Below, piece after piece: positions 14,063 to 21,767 of a stretch of DNA of 28,203 nt (position 1 is the first letter of the stretch; each line of letters starts with the position of its first letter). Source of the stretch: a virus; the IMG/VR virus record IMGVR_UViG_3300046170_000138, positions 1 through 28,203 of that record, one strand, 5' to 3'. The notes under the pieces are model-generated. The model was not told the DNA's origin. It searched no databases and was given only the letters and a program-made list of their open reading frames with translations. The position numbers were made by a program, and so were the translations under genes.

Positions 14063-14074
14063 ATAACTATAACG
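14060..14074 (-). promoter_or_regulatory. Recurrent start-codon motif, copy at the protease gene
   Basis: Minus-strand CGTTATAGTTATATG ends on the protease ATG at 14062. It lies in the 30-base gap after the tape measure gene and would separate tail and head transcription. Confidence 0.6.
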
Positions 14075-14092
14075 TTTAATTTTTATATTTTA

Positions 14093-15628
14093 CTATATTG
14101 ATGCGCCCTCTACTATATTACGCTCTAAACTTTGTGCAGTTGTTACGTCTTGTGATGTTACAAACGCTTTTACAGGTCTTTCGTTTTGTCCTGCTATTGT
14201 TTCTGCTAATTGGTTTGTACCACTTGCTCCTACTATGTTAAATGCAGGTGGCTGTGATGTAGGTGCGCTTGGTCTTGATACACTTGCGCTAGGAGAACCC
14301 CCACCTAATCCTGCTGTGTTTGGAGTTTTAGTAGATGTGATAGCTTTAACATTTGCTAATCCTGCCCCTACTGCTGCAGCTGCTGCTGCAAAACCTAAAG
14401 CAGGACCAATTATAGGAATACCTGCCAATGATTTATAACTATCTTGCGCACCTTGATATGTAGATATTAAAGCACTAGATATAGCTGCTGCTTTACCTGC
14501 TGCTGTTTCTTTACCTAGATTAGCAGCTAATCCTGCTAAACCTTGTTGTACAGTTTGTAGTTTTTGTTCTTGGGTCATTTCTGCCCATTTAATTTCTGCT
14601 TCTGCTCCTAATTGTGCAAACTGTGATATTAAATTATACTTTTGTTCTTCTGTTTGTTTAGTTAATAAAATGTCATTTGCTGCAATTTCTGCTTTAACAG
14701 ATAACCCTTGTTGTAAATCTATTTTCTCTGTAACAGAAGTTACTTTACGTGCATCTAATAATGCCTTTTGTTCAGCTTGCTCTTGTCTGATTAATGCATT
14801 ACGTCTTGTAAATATAGACCTACTAAATTGTAAAGACCTTTCTTCTAATTCAGATACTTGTGCTTGTAGCTGTGCGTTTGCTCTAATTTCATCTCTTTCG
14901 CTTTCCCCTAAATCAACTTGTTCCTGACTTATTCTTGCTCTTTCTTTTGCTATATCTAATTGCTCTTGTAGTATTTCGCCCTCTATCCTAATGGCTTCAT
15001 CTAATGCTGCAATACGTTCTTTATAGGTTTTATTCTCATCTTCTGTTACTAATCGTAATCTTGATATTTCCTTACGTCTTTTAGCTGTACTTTCTATAAG
15101 ACCTATTTCCTTATCTTCTACTGCTTGTAATGCACCTGCTAATTCGTATGCAGCTTTAGTTTCTTTTATTATTTCTTCTGTTACACCACTAACACTTTCT
15201 TTTAATTTATCAAATGCTTCACTTGGTTTGCCACTAAAAAATAATGCTATTGCTTCTCCTATACCACTTATTCTATCTGTAATAACAGCCATAGCAGCAC
15301 CCAAGCCATCCATAACCTTTTTTAACTTATCAGCACCTCTTTGTGTTTTAGTAAAAAATGAAATAAGTGAACCGAATGCAATAACCAACAAGCCTATACC
15401 TGTTGCTGCAATAGCTACCTTTAATGATTTAAAACCCTTAACAGCATTAAGCAATCCACCTTTTATATTTCTTAACCCTGTGATAGCACCACCTGACATT
15501 TTATCTAGTGAATTAGTTAGCCCACCAACAGCACTATTAGTGCTTTGTACACTTTCATCTATCTTGTCAATACCTTTTACAGCCTGTGTAGTGTCTGCTT
15601 CTAACTGTATTACTACTTTTTCTGCCAT
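14093..15628 (-). CDS. Tape measure protein
   Basis: In this 511-residue protein the N-terminus (VIQLEADTTQAVKGIDKIDE, SVQSTNSAVGGL) is the usual tape-measure opening. A first hydrophobic helix lies at about 69-92 (KVAIAATGIGLLVIAFGSLI). A long alpha-helical central region follows (about 150-380, rich in Glu, Lys, Gln, Ala), then a glycine/alanine hydrophobic segment (PIIGPALGFAAAAAAVGAGL) and a flexible Ser/Pro/Gly tail. Such proteins set tail length and enter the host envelope during DNA injection. By the usual rule of about 0.15 nm per residue, the length predicts a tail of roughly 75 nm, at the short end for siphoviruses. The gene overlaps a 48-aa gene by 16 bases. Confidence 0.85.
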   Translation of the reverse strand: MAEKVVIQLEADTTQAVKGIDKIDESVQSTNSAVGGLTNSLDKMSGGAITGLRNIKGGLLNAVKGFKSLKVAIAATGIGLLVIAFGSLISFFTKTQRGADKLKKVMDGLGAAMAVITDRISGIGEAIALFFSGKPSEAFDKLKESVSGVTEEIIKETKAAYELAGALQAVEDKEIGLIESTAKRRKEISRLRLVTEDENKTYKERIAALDEAIRIEGEILQEQLDIAKERARISQEQVDLGESERDEIRANAQLQAQVSELEERSLQFSRSIFTRRNALIRQEQAEQKALLDARKVTSVTEKIDLQQGLSVKAEIAANDILLTKQTEEQKYNLISQFAQLGAEAEIKWAEMTQEQKLQTVQQGLAGLAANLGKETAAGKAAAISSALISTYQGAQDSYKSLAGIPIIGPALGFAAAAAAVGAGLANVKAITSTKTPNTAGLGGGSPSASVSRPSAPTSQPPAFNIVGASGTNQLAETIAGQNERPVKAFVTSQDVTTAQSLERNIVEGASI

Positions 15629-15759
15629 TTTGTTTCTCTTTTAATTTTTTTACCTGCACCCATTAAACCACTAGGCAAATGATACTTACCTTGTGCTATA
15701 CGGATGTTCTCTGTTTCTCCTTTTGCTAATTCTAATAAGTCTAGTATATTCTTTATCAT
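15613..15759 (-). CDS. 48-residue microprotein before the tape measure gene
   Basis: ATG 15759 overlaps the stop of the 723-aa tail gene as ATGA, and the frame ends 16 bases inside the tape measure gene. The product has a helix (IKNILDLLELAKGETENIRI) and a basic end (GLMGAGKKIKRETKWQKK). Coupling at both ends supports translation. It may be a small tail-assembly factor; the frameshifted chaperone is encoded elsewhere, so it is not the gpT equivalent. Confidence 0.65.
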   Translation of the reverse strand: MIKNILDLLELAKGETENIRIAQGKYHLPSGLMGAGKKIKRETKWQKK

Positions 15760-17927
15760 AGCTTGTTTAATAGTTCTAAATTACTTTCTCCTGTTAGCAT
15801 ATTTGTGTTTACGCTGTTTATAATATACTCCCTGCCATTTATAACAAAAACGTCATTAAGCTGATAGTTTAATAATATCCTTAATGGTAAATAAGCCTTG
15901 ACCTTAACTAATCTTCTTTTAGCATTAAAAGTATCTACAATATAATTCTTGTAGTAATTTTCAAACAAGCTATCATCTTCTGCAAGTCCTGTGTATTCAT
16001 CTACTTCTTCTGCGAAGTTTATAGATTGACTTGTTCCGAATGTGTTGGAAGGTCTGTTGTATGTTGATAGGGCTGCTGCTGTTCCCGTACTTGTACCGTT
16101 GTAAAAACTTAATTGGTTTCCGCTTGTCAAAGTGTCATTGCTTATGCTTAAAATAAGGGGGTCTATGTTAATAGGTTTTTGGTCTTTGTCTGTACAGTAA
16201 CCGTATTGCATTAAACTTTGTGTGCCATCGTCTAAATCATTTAGCCTTTCATAAATCATTTTACCGTATGGTAATTGTACTACATACTTACCACCTCTGT
16301 TTGTAGTTTGAACATCAGGACTAGATGTTGTAGTGCTTTCTAAATCAGCAAAAACTTTGTTGTTAATCTCTTTAAAGTTTATGCCTAAAAATGTATTTGG
16401 TTTTTTAAATCTAAAAGCTATCTCTTGGTAAGGTATGGCAAAATTAACATTACTTTGGTTTACATCTACAAACTCACTAATATCATAAGATGTGCCATCA
16501 GCATAGAAATCATCTAACGTCATTACCTTAATCTTACCATCTTCTTGTACGAAAGCCGTAAGGTTAAACATCTTAAATAGTCCTGTTAGAAAATCTATTA
16601 CTTTTAAATCAGGCATTTGGTCTGATACTACTATATTACTTACAGCACCGTTTGGTGCTATTGCAGTTCCTGTTATTTGTGTGTCAAATGTTGAAGAACT
16701 ACCACTTGCAAGAGTTATATACTTGAAGTTGATTGTCGGTGTAAATGTTATAGCAGGGTCTTCGCTTGTTACTCTGTACCTTATCTTTCTAATTTGACCG
16801 TATATGTTGCTAGTTCCCACAAACACGCTGCCTGTTGAAAGCGTACCTGTTCCTGTTATTGATGCTACTGTAAATGGTGTACTTGTAACATCTTCAATAA
16901 TCATTGTGTACTGTGATGTGCTTGTTAGTGTAAAAGTTGTATAATATTGGTGTGATGTGCTACCAATAAAACTTGCTTGGGGTCTTATAGTCCAAATAGC
17001 CTCTGTTTGATTTCCTGTTATAGGTGTCATTGCAGAATAGGGCGATGCAGCAGGATTGCCACCTTGAAGTGCAGGTGTCCATTCAAAAGGGCTTGGGCTA
17101 GAGAAATCAAAACTTGTAACAGGCATATCTACAACTGCTGTTCCTGTTAAGTTTAAACCTAAACCGCCTTTTACTCTACTCAACCACAAATACAAGTTTG
17201 CCCACAAAGGATTATTAGTTTCATCAAAGAAGTCATCACTTGCACCACTTGTAAAGGTTAAGCCTGTAAATGTTTCTATCTCATCTACAATAGCACTTAA
17301 TTTTATAGCAGGTTTTAAGTCGCTGTATCTTATACCGTGATTGTGTGAACCACCGCCACCACCGCCTGTATCATAGTGTAAATTACGGTCATTAGCAGTA
17401 TGTGTACCACTATCAAAAAACAATCTTTCGGTATGTGATATTAAAGGATAGCGTATTGCTCCACTTGCTAAACTACTTTCTAATCCTGTTTTTACAGTTG
17501 ATACTCCGTAAGTGTGGTCATAAGTAGTAACCCCTTGAAACACAGTACTCAATTTTGTTTCCTTTAGTTTTGTTTTAAGGTCTACTGTTTCCCCAAAGAA
17601 TGTAATCTTGTATGAATGTGCTTTGTTATTTTTTAATGTAACACCATCAAGCCCTATAAAACCTTTCCTAAAAGTTAGGTTATTCAATTCTATAATTCCT
17701 GACACTAAATCATTTGCATTAAAAGAAAACGCAACATCAATATCGTAATTGTAATAATGCTTAAATATCTTATTGTTAGTCTTACTTGCAGGTACATTAA
17801 AAGATTGACTAAACGCTGTAAATATAGAACCTATATCTTTTACGTTTTGGATGCTGTCAGTTATTGTAACACTTTCGTCTTTGAATAACTCAACCCTTTG
17901 CCCTTCTATGTATAATTGTATAACCAC
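15756..17927 (-). CDS. Large tail protein, probable tail hub or baseplate component
   Basis: This 723-residue beta-rich protein has no membrane segment. The N-terminus (VELFKDESVTITDSIQNVKD, IGSIFTAFSQSFNVPASKTN, KIFKHYYNYD) follows a pattern repeated in Bacteroidota phage tail proteins, a domain beginning with a strand and a FxVPAS-NN-IF segment. The middle is rich in Ser, Thr and Gly with beta strands. The C-terminal part (PDLKVIDFLTGLFKMFNLTA, VQEDGKIKVMTLDDFY) resembles the hub-forming domains of gp27/Tal-like proteins. It begins one base inside the upstream tail gene. I infer a distal-tail or hub protein made in few copies; a receptor role is not shown. Confidence 0.65.
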   Translation of the reverse strand: MVIQLYIEGQRVELFKDESVTITDSIQNVKDIGSIFTAFSQSFNVPASKTNNKIFKHYYNYDIDVAFSFNANDLVSGIIELNNLTFRKGFIGLDGVTLKNNKAHSYKITFFGETVDLKTKLKETKLSTVFQGVTTYDHTYGVSTVKTGLESSLASGAIRYPLISHTERLFFDSGTHTANDRNLHYDTGGGGGGSHNHGIRYSDLKPAIKLSAIVDEIETFTGLTFTSGASDDFFDETNNPLWANLYLWLSRVKGGLGLNLTGTAVVDMPVTSFDFSSPSPFEWTPALQGGNPAASPYSAMTPITGNQTEAIWTIRPQASFIGSTSHQYYTTFTLTSTSQYTMIIEDVTSTPFTVASITGTGTLSTGSVFVGTSNIYGQIRKIRYRVTSEDPAITFTPTINFKYITLASGSSSTFDTQITGTAIAPNGAVSNIVVSDQMPDLKVIDFLTGLFKMFNLTAFVQEDGKIKVMTLDDFYADGTSYDISEFVDVNQSNVNFAIPYQEIAFRFKKPNTFLGINFKEINNKVFADLESTTTSSPDVQTTNRGGKYVVQLPYGKMIYERLNDLDDGTQSLMQYGYCTDKDQKPINIDPLILSISNDTLTSGNQLSFYNGTSTGTAAALSTYNRPSNTFGTSQSINFAEEVDEYTGLAEDDSLFENYYKNYIVDTFNAKRRLVKVKAYLPLRILLNYQLNDVFVINGREYIINSVNTNMLTGESNLELLNKL

Positions 17928-19105
17928 TATCTTACTGTGTTTATCTTGTCAAACGCATAATCAAAGTCTACTGTATATTGTACAAGTCTATCATTAAGGC
18001 TTGTTTTGTATGTTACGCTTTGTGTCTTGGGTATTACAGCTAATACTGTTTCTAGGTTGTTGCTATCAGGTGCAGGATTGTCTAATCTAGTAAGAAATAC
18101 TTGTTCTGACATCATAAGCTGTTTTATTACTTCGTTGTACTGCTCACTTACATAGTTAGTGTTTAGCGTGATGCTTTCTTTTCCCACTTTGTTGTACTGT
18201 GCTACTTGTGGTTTGTAGGTGTCGTATGTTAGCGTACCAAAGTCTACTACATTTGCTTTGTAGGTTTCTCCTTTTGTGTTTAGGCTCTCTGTGCTTTTTA
18301 AGCTAAAGTACATATCCTGTAACGCACCAAACTTGTTTATAAACGTAACTTTGTAAGGCTCATACTTTGAGCAAGGCTCTGTGCTTATTTTAACGACTTC
18401 TGTGCCACTTGCAGAGTTTATGTATAGTTCATCTACCAAGCCTACATCCGCACCCTCTAAAAACGCATCTAAAAGGCTATTGTCCTCTAACGTACCACCA
18501 TCAGCTAATACTCTTTCTTTGTAGCTGTCCGTATTGTCAGCACCCGATACTGTGATGTAGTCTATTTGTGCGTTTGTATTTGTACTGCTGCTTATTGCTT
18601 GTACTCGCTTTACTTCTCCTTTGTATAAAAAAGATACACTACTTGTGTCCTCTGTAAATACAGGTACTCGTACATTTTGGTCATCAGGTCTAAATATCTC
18701 TTTGTTGCTTTGTAAGTATGTTCTGCTTAATTCGGTATTAATACCATCTTCGAAATACCCATAGCCATCAAGGGCTAAAAACCCATTTGCATTGTCAGGT
18801 GTTACGGTTGCAGATGCAGAGCCACTTGATACTGTTGTGCTTATTACTGCGTTTACCCATACAGCTTGACTATCGTATTCCCCATCAAACTCTATATCTA
18901 AATAATCTCTTACAAGTTCAGATATTTCAAATACTATATATCCTGCTGTAACTACACTTTTTGATATTGTATATTTTGGGTTTGCTACCGAGCCATTAGC
19001 TACAAATGTACCTGTGTACACATACAGGCTTAATGTTGCGGTTGCTATGTTTGTCTGTGATACCTTTATATAAAAAGGGCTTCTTACGTTTATTTTAGTT
19101 GCCAC
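17927..19105 (-). CDS. Tail protein of unknown exact role
   Basis: This 392-residue, strand-rich soluble protein starts INVRSPFYIKVSQTNIATAT and contains VTAGYIVFEISELVRDYLDI, GYFEDGINTELSRTYLQSNK and EPCSKYEPYKVTFINKFGAL. The opening RSPFYI and the later YKVTFINKFGALQDMYF pattern are familiar from Bacteroidota phage tail genes lying before the large hub protein. It could be a distal tail (Dit-like) or tube-capping component. It overlaps its upstream neighbour by 11 bases and the downstream tail gene by one. Confidence 0.65.
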   Translation of the reverse strand: MATKINVRSPFYIKVSQTNIATATLSLYVYTGTFVANGSVANPKYTISKSVVTAGYIVFEISELVRDYLDIEFDGEYDSQAVWVNAVISTTVSSGSASATVTPDNANGFLALDGYGYFEDGINTELSRTYLQSNKEIFRPDDQNVRVPVFTEDTSSVSFLYKGEVKRVQAISSSTNTNAQIDYITVSGADNTDSYKERVLADGGTLEDNSLLDAFLEGADVGLVDELYINSASGTEVVKISTEPCSKYEPYKVTFINKFGALQDMYFSLKSTESLNTKGETYKANVVDFGTLTYDTYKPQVAQYNKVGKESITLNTNYVSEQYNEVIKQLMMSEQVFLTRLDNPAPDSNNLETVLAVIPKTQSVTYKTSLNDRLVQYTVDFDYAFDKINTVR

Positions 19106-19601
19106 TTGTTGCTGATGTTAAAAATTCTTCTAAATCTAATTTGTATGCGTCTATTAGTTCTTTTGGTAGTTTGTCAAATGCTTGTTCAAAACTCTTTGTA
19201 AAGAAATTGCTAGGCTTGATACCCTTTCTAAATATACTACGTGCCATTAGGTACTGTAAACTCTTTCTCTTTATGAATTGCCCTTGTGCGTTTCTTACTC
19301 CCTTGATACCTTTTCTTACTAACCACTTGTCTAATGCTTGTGGTGGAGGCATCTTATCTTTATAACTAAATGGTGTGTTGTATTTCTTTTTAGTACCACT
19401 TACACCCTTGTCCTGATAGACACCATAATCCTCCATAAAGAAGTTTAGTATAAAAGCATTAGCAGACGTTTTAAGGTCGTATTTAAGGCTGTTGTATAAT
19501 TCCTTGCTACTATTCTTTTTACCTTTGGTTAGTCGTGTCTTCGATTGCTGTATAACTCTCTTGGCAAAGCCATTCAATATATCCTCTGTATTGTCTAGCA
19601 T
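19095..19601 (-). CDS. HK97 gp10-like tail completion protein
   Basis: This 168-residue protein has an N-terminal helix (DILNGFAKRVIQQSKTRLTK) and then a basic beta/helix core with DYGVYQDKGVSGTKKKYN, FSYKDKMPPPQALDKWLVRK and MARSIFRKGIKPSNFFTKSF. The DYGVYQDKGV...KGIKPSNF pattern is characteristic of phage gp10-like neck or minor tail proteins (roughly G-x-Y/V-...-G-PxxF). The position directly after the chaperone and a tail-terminator-like gene fits. It probably joins head and tail. The assignment to gp10 rather than another neck family is moderate. Confidence 0.65.
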   Translation of the reverse strand: MLDNTEDILNGFAKRVIQQSKTRLTKGKKNSSKELYNSLKYDLKTSANAFILNFFMEDYGVYQDKGVSGTKKKYNTPFSYKDKMPPPQALDKWLVRKGIKGVRNAQGQFIKRKSLQYLMARSIFRKGIKPSNFFTKSFEQAFDKLPKELIDAYKLDLEEFLTSATSGN

Positions 19602-20062
19602 AGGTATATGTCATTATGAATGATTATGTCAAAGGTTGTACTCCACCCTGCTAGTTCGTTCTCAAACCTATCATAGAAAGGCTCACAGCTAGGGTCGCTA
19701 TCTAAAGAGTACACATCGCTAACGTCAGCTTGTCTTAATAAACCAAACAATCTATTTAAAACTGCTAATTGTGTGTTAAGTACATCTTGCTCGTTATTGT
19801 TACCTACAAATATGTCTGTTGTTTCTTCTTTGCTAAAGTCCACTATATCCATAGCTAGGACTGTAATGTTAAACCTAATTACTTGTTCTTGTATGGTTGC
19901 GCTGTTTATAATAACGTGCGATAATGGGAATACAGTTTGCTTGGATAAATCTATCTCTGTTAAATCCCCTGTTGTAACCGTATTGACATTTTCATCCAAT
20001 AGTAATTGGTCTTTTATAGTTTGCGTGATTAGGTAAAAACCTCTTACTGCTGTATTAGCCAT
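19595..20062 (-). CDS. Tail terminator-like protein
   Basis: This 155-residue mixed alpha/beta protein has MANTAVRGFYLITQTIKDQL at the start, LSHVIINSATIQEQVIRFNI in the middle, and EPFYDRFENELAGWSTTFDI at the end, finishing in NDIYLC. The arrangement of a long N-terminal helix, paired strands, and an ELAGWSxTFDI strand near the end fits phage tail-terminator/neck proteins of Bacteroidota phages. It overlaps the end of the frameshifted chaperone frame by 8 bases and the gp10-like gene by 7. It would cap the tail tube and allow head joining. Confidence 0.65.
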   Translation of the reverse strand: MANTAVRGFYLITQTIKDQLLLDENVNTVTTGDLTEIDLSKQTVFPLSHVIINSATIQEQVIRFNITVLAMDIVDFSKEETTDIFVGNNNEQDVLNTQLAVLNRLFGLLRQADVSDVYSLDSDPSCEPFYDRFENELAGWSTTFDIIIHNDIYLC

Positions 20063-20303
20063 TTCGTTTAATTCTTTTTGCTTCTAACTCGTTTTTCTCT
20101 TTCATAAACTCTAACGCATATAAACACTCGTGCATATTTAGTTTAGTGATATTTTCAAATCTCGTAACGTCTCCTTGAGCCAATCCGTATATTGATTGAT
20201 ACCAACCCCACTTTGCTCCAAAGTTTGCTTCTGTTGATAAGTCATTCCCTCCTTGAGTGAATAGTCCATCATAACCTGACACAATTCGCTCCCTAAATTG
20301 TAA
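20055..20303 (-). CDS. -1 frame extension of the tail assembly chaperone (gpGT-like)
   Basis: Reading in the -1 frame from TTA at 20303 gives 82 residues: LQFRERIVSGYDGLFTQ, then AKWGWYQSIYGLAQGDVTRF, and a charged helix ending RIKRNG. A run of nine T on the minus strand (20310-20302) holds V TTT TTT in the first frame and allows slippage one base back, as in the lambda G-T arrangement. The fusion with residues 1-160 of the chaperone would be about 242 residues. The WGWYQSIYGLAxGD segment looks like a true folded domain. An alternative is independent initiation at GTG 20282, which also lies in this frame. Confidence 0.6.
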   Translation of the reverse strand, partial: LQFRERIVSGYDGLFTQGGNDLSTEANFGAKWGWYQSIYGLAQGDVTRFENITKLNMHECLYALEFMKEKNELEAKRIKRNG

Positions 20304-20782
20304 AAAAAAACAATAGAACCTAATACAACTCCTAAAGGCATATGCTTATACTCTAAAGCATCTTTAGCTTCGTATGGCTCTATGTTATATAATTTATCGT
20401 ATTTACCCTGTACGGGTCTGTAAAGGACTGCCATAGCTTTTTCTATGTTATCCCAATCCCCCAAGTATGTATCTATGTCTATGTATTCCCCAAAAGACAT
20501 ATTGTCTAGGTTAGGAATAAAGCCATAGCGTTTGCCATCTAGTTTAAACTCTCTTGTTAGTGCAGGAGTTTCATCAAACATCTTTGTGAGCGTTGCTACT
20601 ATTGTTTGTATGTCAGCAGCTTTAATGTTTCTTACAACTGTGTCAGGCACGTTGCAAAATATAGTAACCATCTTTAAGGCTACTTGATTGTCAGTTAGGC
20701 TTTCAGGTAGCTTTAGATACTGTTGGTATTGTCCTAGTGTTATCTCGTTAAGACTTGTAGGTACGTTTAATTCATACTTCAT
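20138..20782 (-). CDS. Tail assembly chaperone, non-shifted form (gpG-like)
   Basis: ATG 20782 lies behind the recurrent 15-base motif and a terminator; a longer frame upstream to 20878 crosses that terminator and is rejected. The product has 214 residues: MKYELNVPTSLNEITLGQYQ, QYLKLPESLTDNQVALKMVT, and a central helical part (LGDWDNIEKAMAVLYRPVQG, ...). A hydrophobic segment (HMPLGVVLGSIVFFYNLGSE) contains the slippery run. The STLNEITLGQYQ-like opening and MPLGVVLGSIVFFY segment are those I associate with Bacteroidota phage tail chaperones. The gene's place before the tape measure, and the overlapping frame, support the gpG role: binding the tape measure during tail assembly. Confidence 0.72.
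   Translation of the reverse strand: MKYELNVPTSLNEITLGQYQQYLKLPESLTDNQVALKMVTIFCNVPDTVVRNIKAADIQTIVATLTKMFDETPALTREFKLDGKRYGFIPNLDNMSFGEYIDIDTYLGDWDNIEKAMAVLYRPVQGKYDKLYNIEPYEAKDALEYKHMPLGVVLGSIVFFYNLGSELCQVMMDYSLKEGMTYQQKQTLEQSGVGINQYTDWLKETLRDLKISLN
20302..20310 (-). other. Slippery T9 run, candidate programmed -1 frameshift site
   Basis: On the minus strand the sequence G-TTTTTTTTT-A puts T TTT TTT in the zero frame of the chaperone gene (after codon 158, Val). Slippage by one base back keeps perfect pairing and continues as TTA CAA TTT into the open -1 frame. The run is unusual in length and lies exactly where the two frames overlap. Confidence 0.65.
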
Positions 20783-20794
20783 ATAAATATAACG
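20780..20794 (-). promoter_or_regulatory. Recurrent start-codon motif, copy at the tail chaperone gene
   Basis: Minus-strand CGTTATATTTATATG ends on the ATG at 20782. The copy lies directly after a terminator, so transcription has to restart here, as at the 10332 copy. Confidence 0.6.
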
Positions 20795-20814
20795 TATATA
20801 AAGCAGGTTTTTAG

Positions 20815-20843
20815 GAAATAAAAAAAGGGCTATAAAAGCCCTC
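20815..20843 (-). terminator. Rho-independent terminator closing the seven-gene cassette
   Basis: Minus-strand AGGGCT, loop TTTAT, AGCCCT is followed by TTTTTTTATTT. The 6-bp stem overlaps the last codons and stop codon of the 50-aa gene (20830-20982), so coding sequence and terminator share bases. Confidence 0.85.
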
Positions 20844-20982
20844 TGTAAAATTCTTGTGTTCTGTGTAGTAATTCCCACACTATGTAATCCTTGTCTTTAG
20901 GATGCCTAGCTTTTACGCTTATGCCTATGTCTGTGTGTATGTGAGTTATTATAACCCCTGTGTGTAGTTTATGTAGTTTCAT
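20830..20982 (-). CDS. 50-residue cassette protein (gene 7 of 7)
   Basis: ATG 20982 overlaps the stop of the 42-aa gene as ATGA. The product MKLHKLHTGVIITHIHTDIG continues to EFYRGLL and stops at TAG 20830, inside the terminator stem. It has five histidines in the first 16 residues (LHKLHTGVIITHIH) and resembles a small beta hairpin followed by a helix. His clustering could bind metal, which is a guess. The function is unknown. Confidence 0.6.
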   Translation of the reverse strand: MKLHKLHTGVIITHIHTDIGISVKARHPKDKDYIVWELLHRTQEFYRGLL

Positions 20983-21107
20983 CTCTTACCGTTTTCATCT
21001 ACTTGTCTGCTGTGCTTGTTTGTTCTGTGGTATTGATACGTTTCTTGCCATTCAGCTAAAGGTATAAACCTAACATTCTTGTCTATTTGTTTCTTGGTCT
21101 TTTTCAT
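20979..21107 (-). CDS. 42-residue basic cassette protein (gene 6 of 7)
   Basis: Start and stop both overlap neighbours as ATGA (21107 and 20979). The product is basic: MKKTKKQIDKNVRFIPLAEW, then QETYQYHRTNKHSRQ and VDENGKR. A short helix and a polar end are all that can be seen; nucleic-acid binding is possible because of charge. No family recognised. Confidence 0.6.
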   Translation of the reverse strand: MKKTKKQIDKNVRFIPLAEWQETYQYHRTNKHSRQVDENGKR

Positions 21108-21226
21108 ATCTCCATTTGTTGTTCCCACAGTACAGGTGTCCACTCCTCAAAGGTTTCATTCCAATATACCTCTTGCATAGTTTCCCCTGTATCTCTAAAG
21201 TGTTTGTTTCCTATTTCTACTATCAT
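21104..21226 (-). CDS. 40-residue acidic cassette protein (gene 5 of 7)
   Basis: ATG 21226 lies 32 bases inside the upstream gene, and the stop overlaps the 42-aa start as ATGA. The acidic product MIVEIGNKHFRDTGETMQEV continues YWNETFEEWTPVLWEQQMEI. Three tryptophans in 20 residues suggest a packed small fold or a protein-binding peptide. The function is unknown. Confidence 0.55.
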   Translation of the reverse strand: MIVEIGNKHFRDTGETMQEVYWNETFEEWTPVLWEQQMEI

Positions 21227-21410
21227 AGTCCTTTTCTAATTTTGTAATTTCATCTTCTATTTTCATAATCGTATCAAATATCCCATACATTCTTTTCTCA
21301 TAAGTCTTAACGTGTTGGTATGGAATATATATCTCCACCAATTCAAGTATGCTAGGTAGGTGCATTTCCATTATATGCTCTAGTTCTTTTAATTCTTCTT
21401 TATGGCTCAT
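21195..21410 (-). CDS. 71-residue helical cassette protein (gene 4 of 7)
   Basis: I chose ATG 21410 because it overlaps the stop of the 38-aa membrane peptide as ATGA; ATG 21422 would add four residues. The product is largely helical and charged (SHKEELKELEHIMEMHLPSI, LELVEIYIPYQHVKTYEKRM, KIEDEITKLEKDYDSRN), with coiled-coil features near both ends. No domain recognised. It is the largest gene at the centre of the coupled series, which suggests one polycistronic message. Confidence 0.65.
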   Translation of the reverse strand: MSHKEELKELEHIMEMHLPSILELVEIYIPYQHVKTYEKRMYGIFDTIMKIEDEITKLEKDYDSRNRKQTL

Positions 21411-21523
21411 AACCCCATCCATTTATCAGCGTGAGCGCATAGTTGGCAAAACGTGCATACTAATCCAAAAGCAGCTACGTATATTATTGTGTCAAATATA
21501 AAGTTTTCTATCTTACGTTTCAT
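21407..21523 (-). CDS. 38-residue membrane peptide of the cassette (gene 3 of 7)
   Basis: ATG 21523 overlaps the end of the 71-aa gene by 11 bases. The product has a basic N-terminus (MKRKIENFIFD), one hydrophobic helix (TIIYVAAFGLVCTFCQLCA) and a short polar end. Three cysteines lie at the end of the helix. A single-pass inner-membrane peptide is likely; superinfection exclusion or membrane targeting are possible roles, unproven. Confidence 0.6.
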   Translation of the reverse strand: MKRKIENFIFDTIIYVAAFGLVCTFCQLCAHADKWMGL

Positions 21524-21728
21524 AAAAGTCAAGTATAAAGTCCCCTAAAGAAACCCTTTCCTCATAGGTCATCCCTTTTAAGTCTTGTATTTCTGTTTCT
21601 ATGCATTCTTGCTTATATAAAAGTTTATTATAATCAAGCGTCATTTCTTTGCCATCTCTTTCAAGGTCTATAAGTTTCCAAAAAATTCTTTTTTCCTCTT
21701 TTTGTAAATCTTCTAGTTCTGTTATCAT
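21513..21728 (-). CDS. 71-residue coiled-coil cassette protein (gene 2 of 7)
   Basis: ATG 21728 lies behind an AAAACAAACATT leader that directly follows a GC-rich hairpin. The product is acidic and helical: MITELEDLQKEEKRIFWKLI, DLERDGKEMTLDYNKLLYKQ, ECIETEIQDLKGM, ending in a short segment VSLGDFILDFYET. A coiled-coil dimer is likely. The function is unknown. Confidence 0.65.
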   Translation of the reverse strand: MITELEDLQKEEKRIFWKLIDLERDGKEMTLDYNKLLYKQECIETEIQDLKGMTYEERVSLGDFILDFYET

Positions 21729-21742
21729 AATGTTTGTTTTAA

Positions 21743-21760
21743 AGGGGGATTGCTCCCCCT
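21743..21760 (-). promoter_or_regulatory. GC-rich hairpin with GCAA loop between two identical leaders
   Basis: Minus-strand AGGGGGA, loop GCAA, TCCCCCT is a perfect 7-bp stem with a GNRA-type loop in otherwise AT-rich DNA. AAAACAAACA precedes it and AAAACAAACATT follows it. The following U-run is only UUU, so it is a weak terminator at best. It could be an attenuator, an mRNA-stability element, or a site of RNA processing between genes 1 and 2. Confidence 0.6.
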
Positions 21761-21767
21761 GTTTGTT

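Noticed and set aside
15228-15644. Plus-strand open frame of 138 codons
   Set aside because: Antisense to the tape measure gene; Pro/Ser/Leu-rich product typical of shadow frames.
20783-20878. N-terminal extension of the tail chaperone frame up to 20878
   Set aside because: It crosses a rho-independent terminator and reads into the end of the 50-aa gene; ATG 20782 lies at the recurrent start motif.
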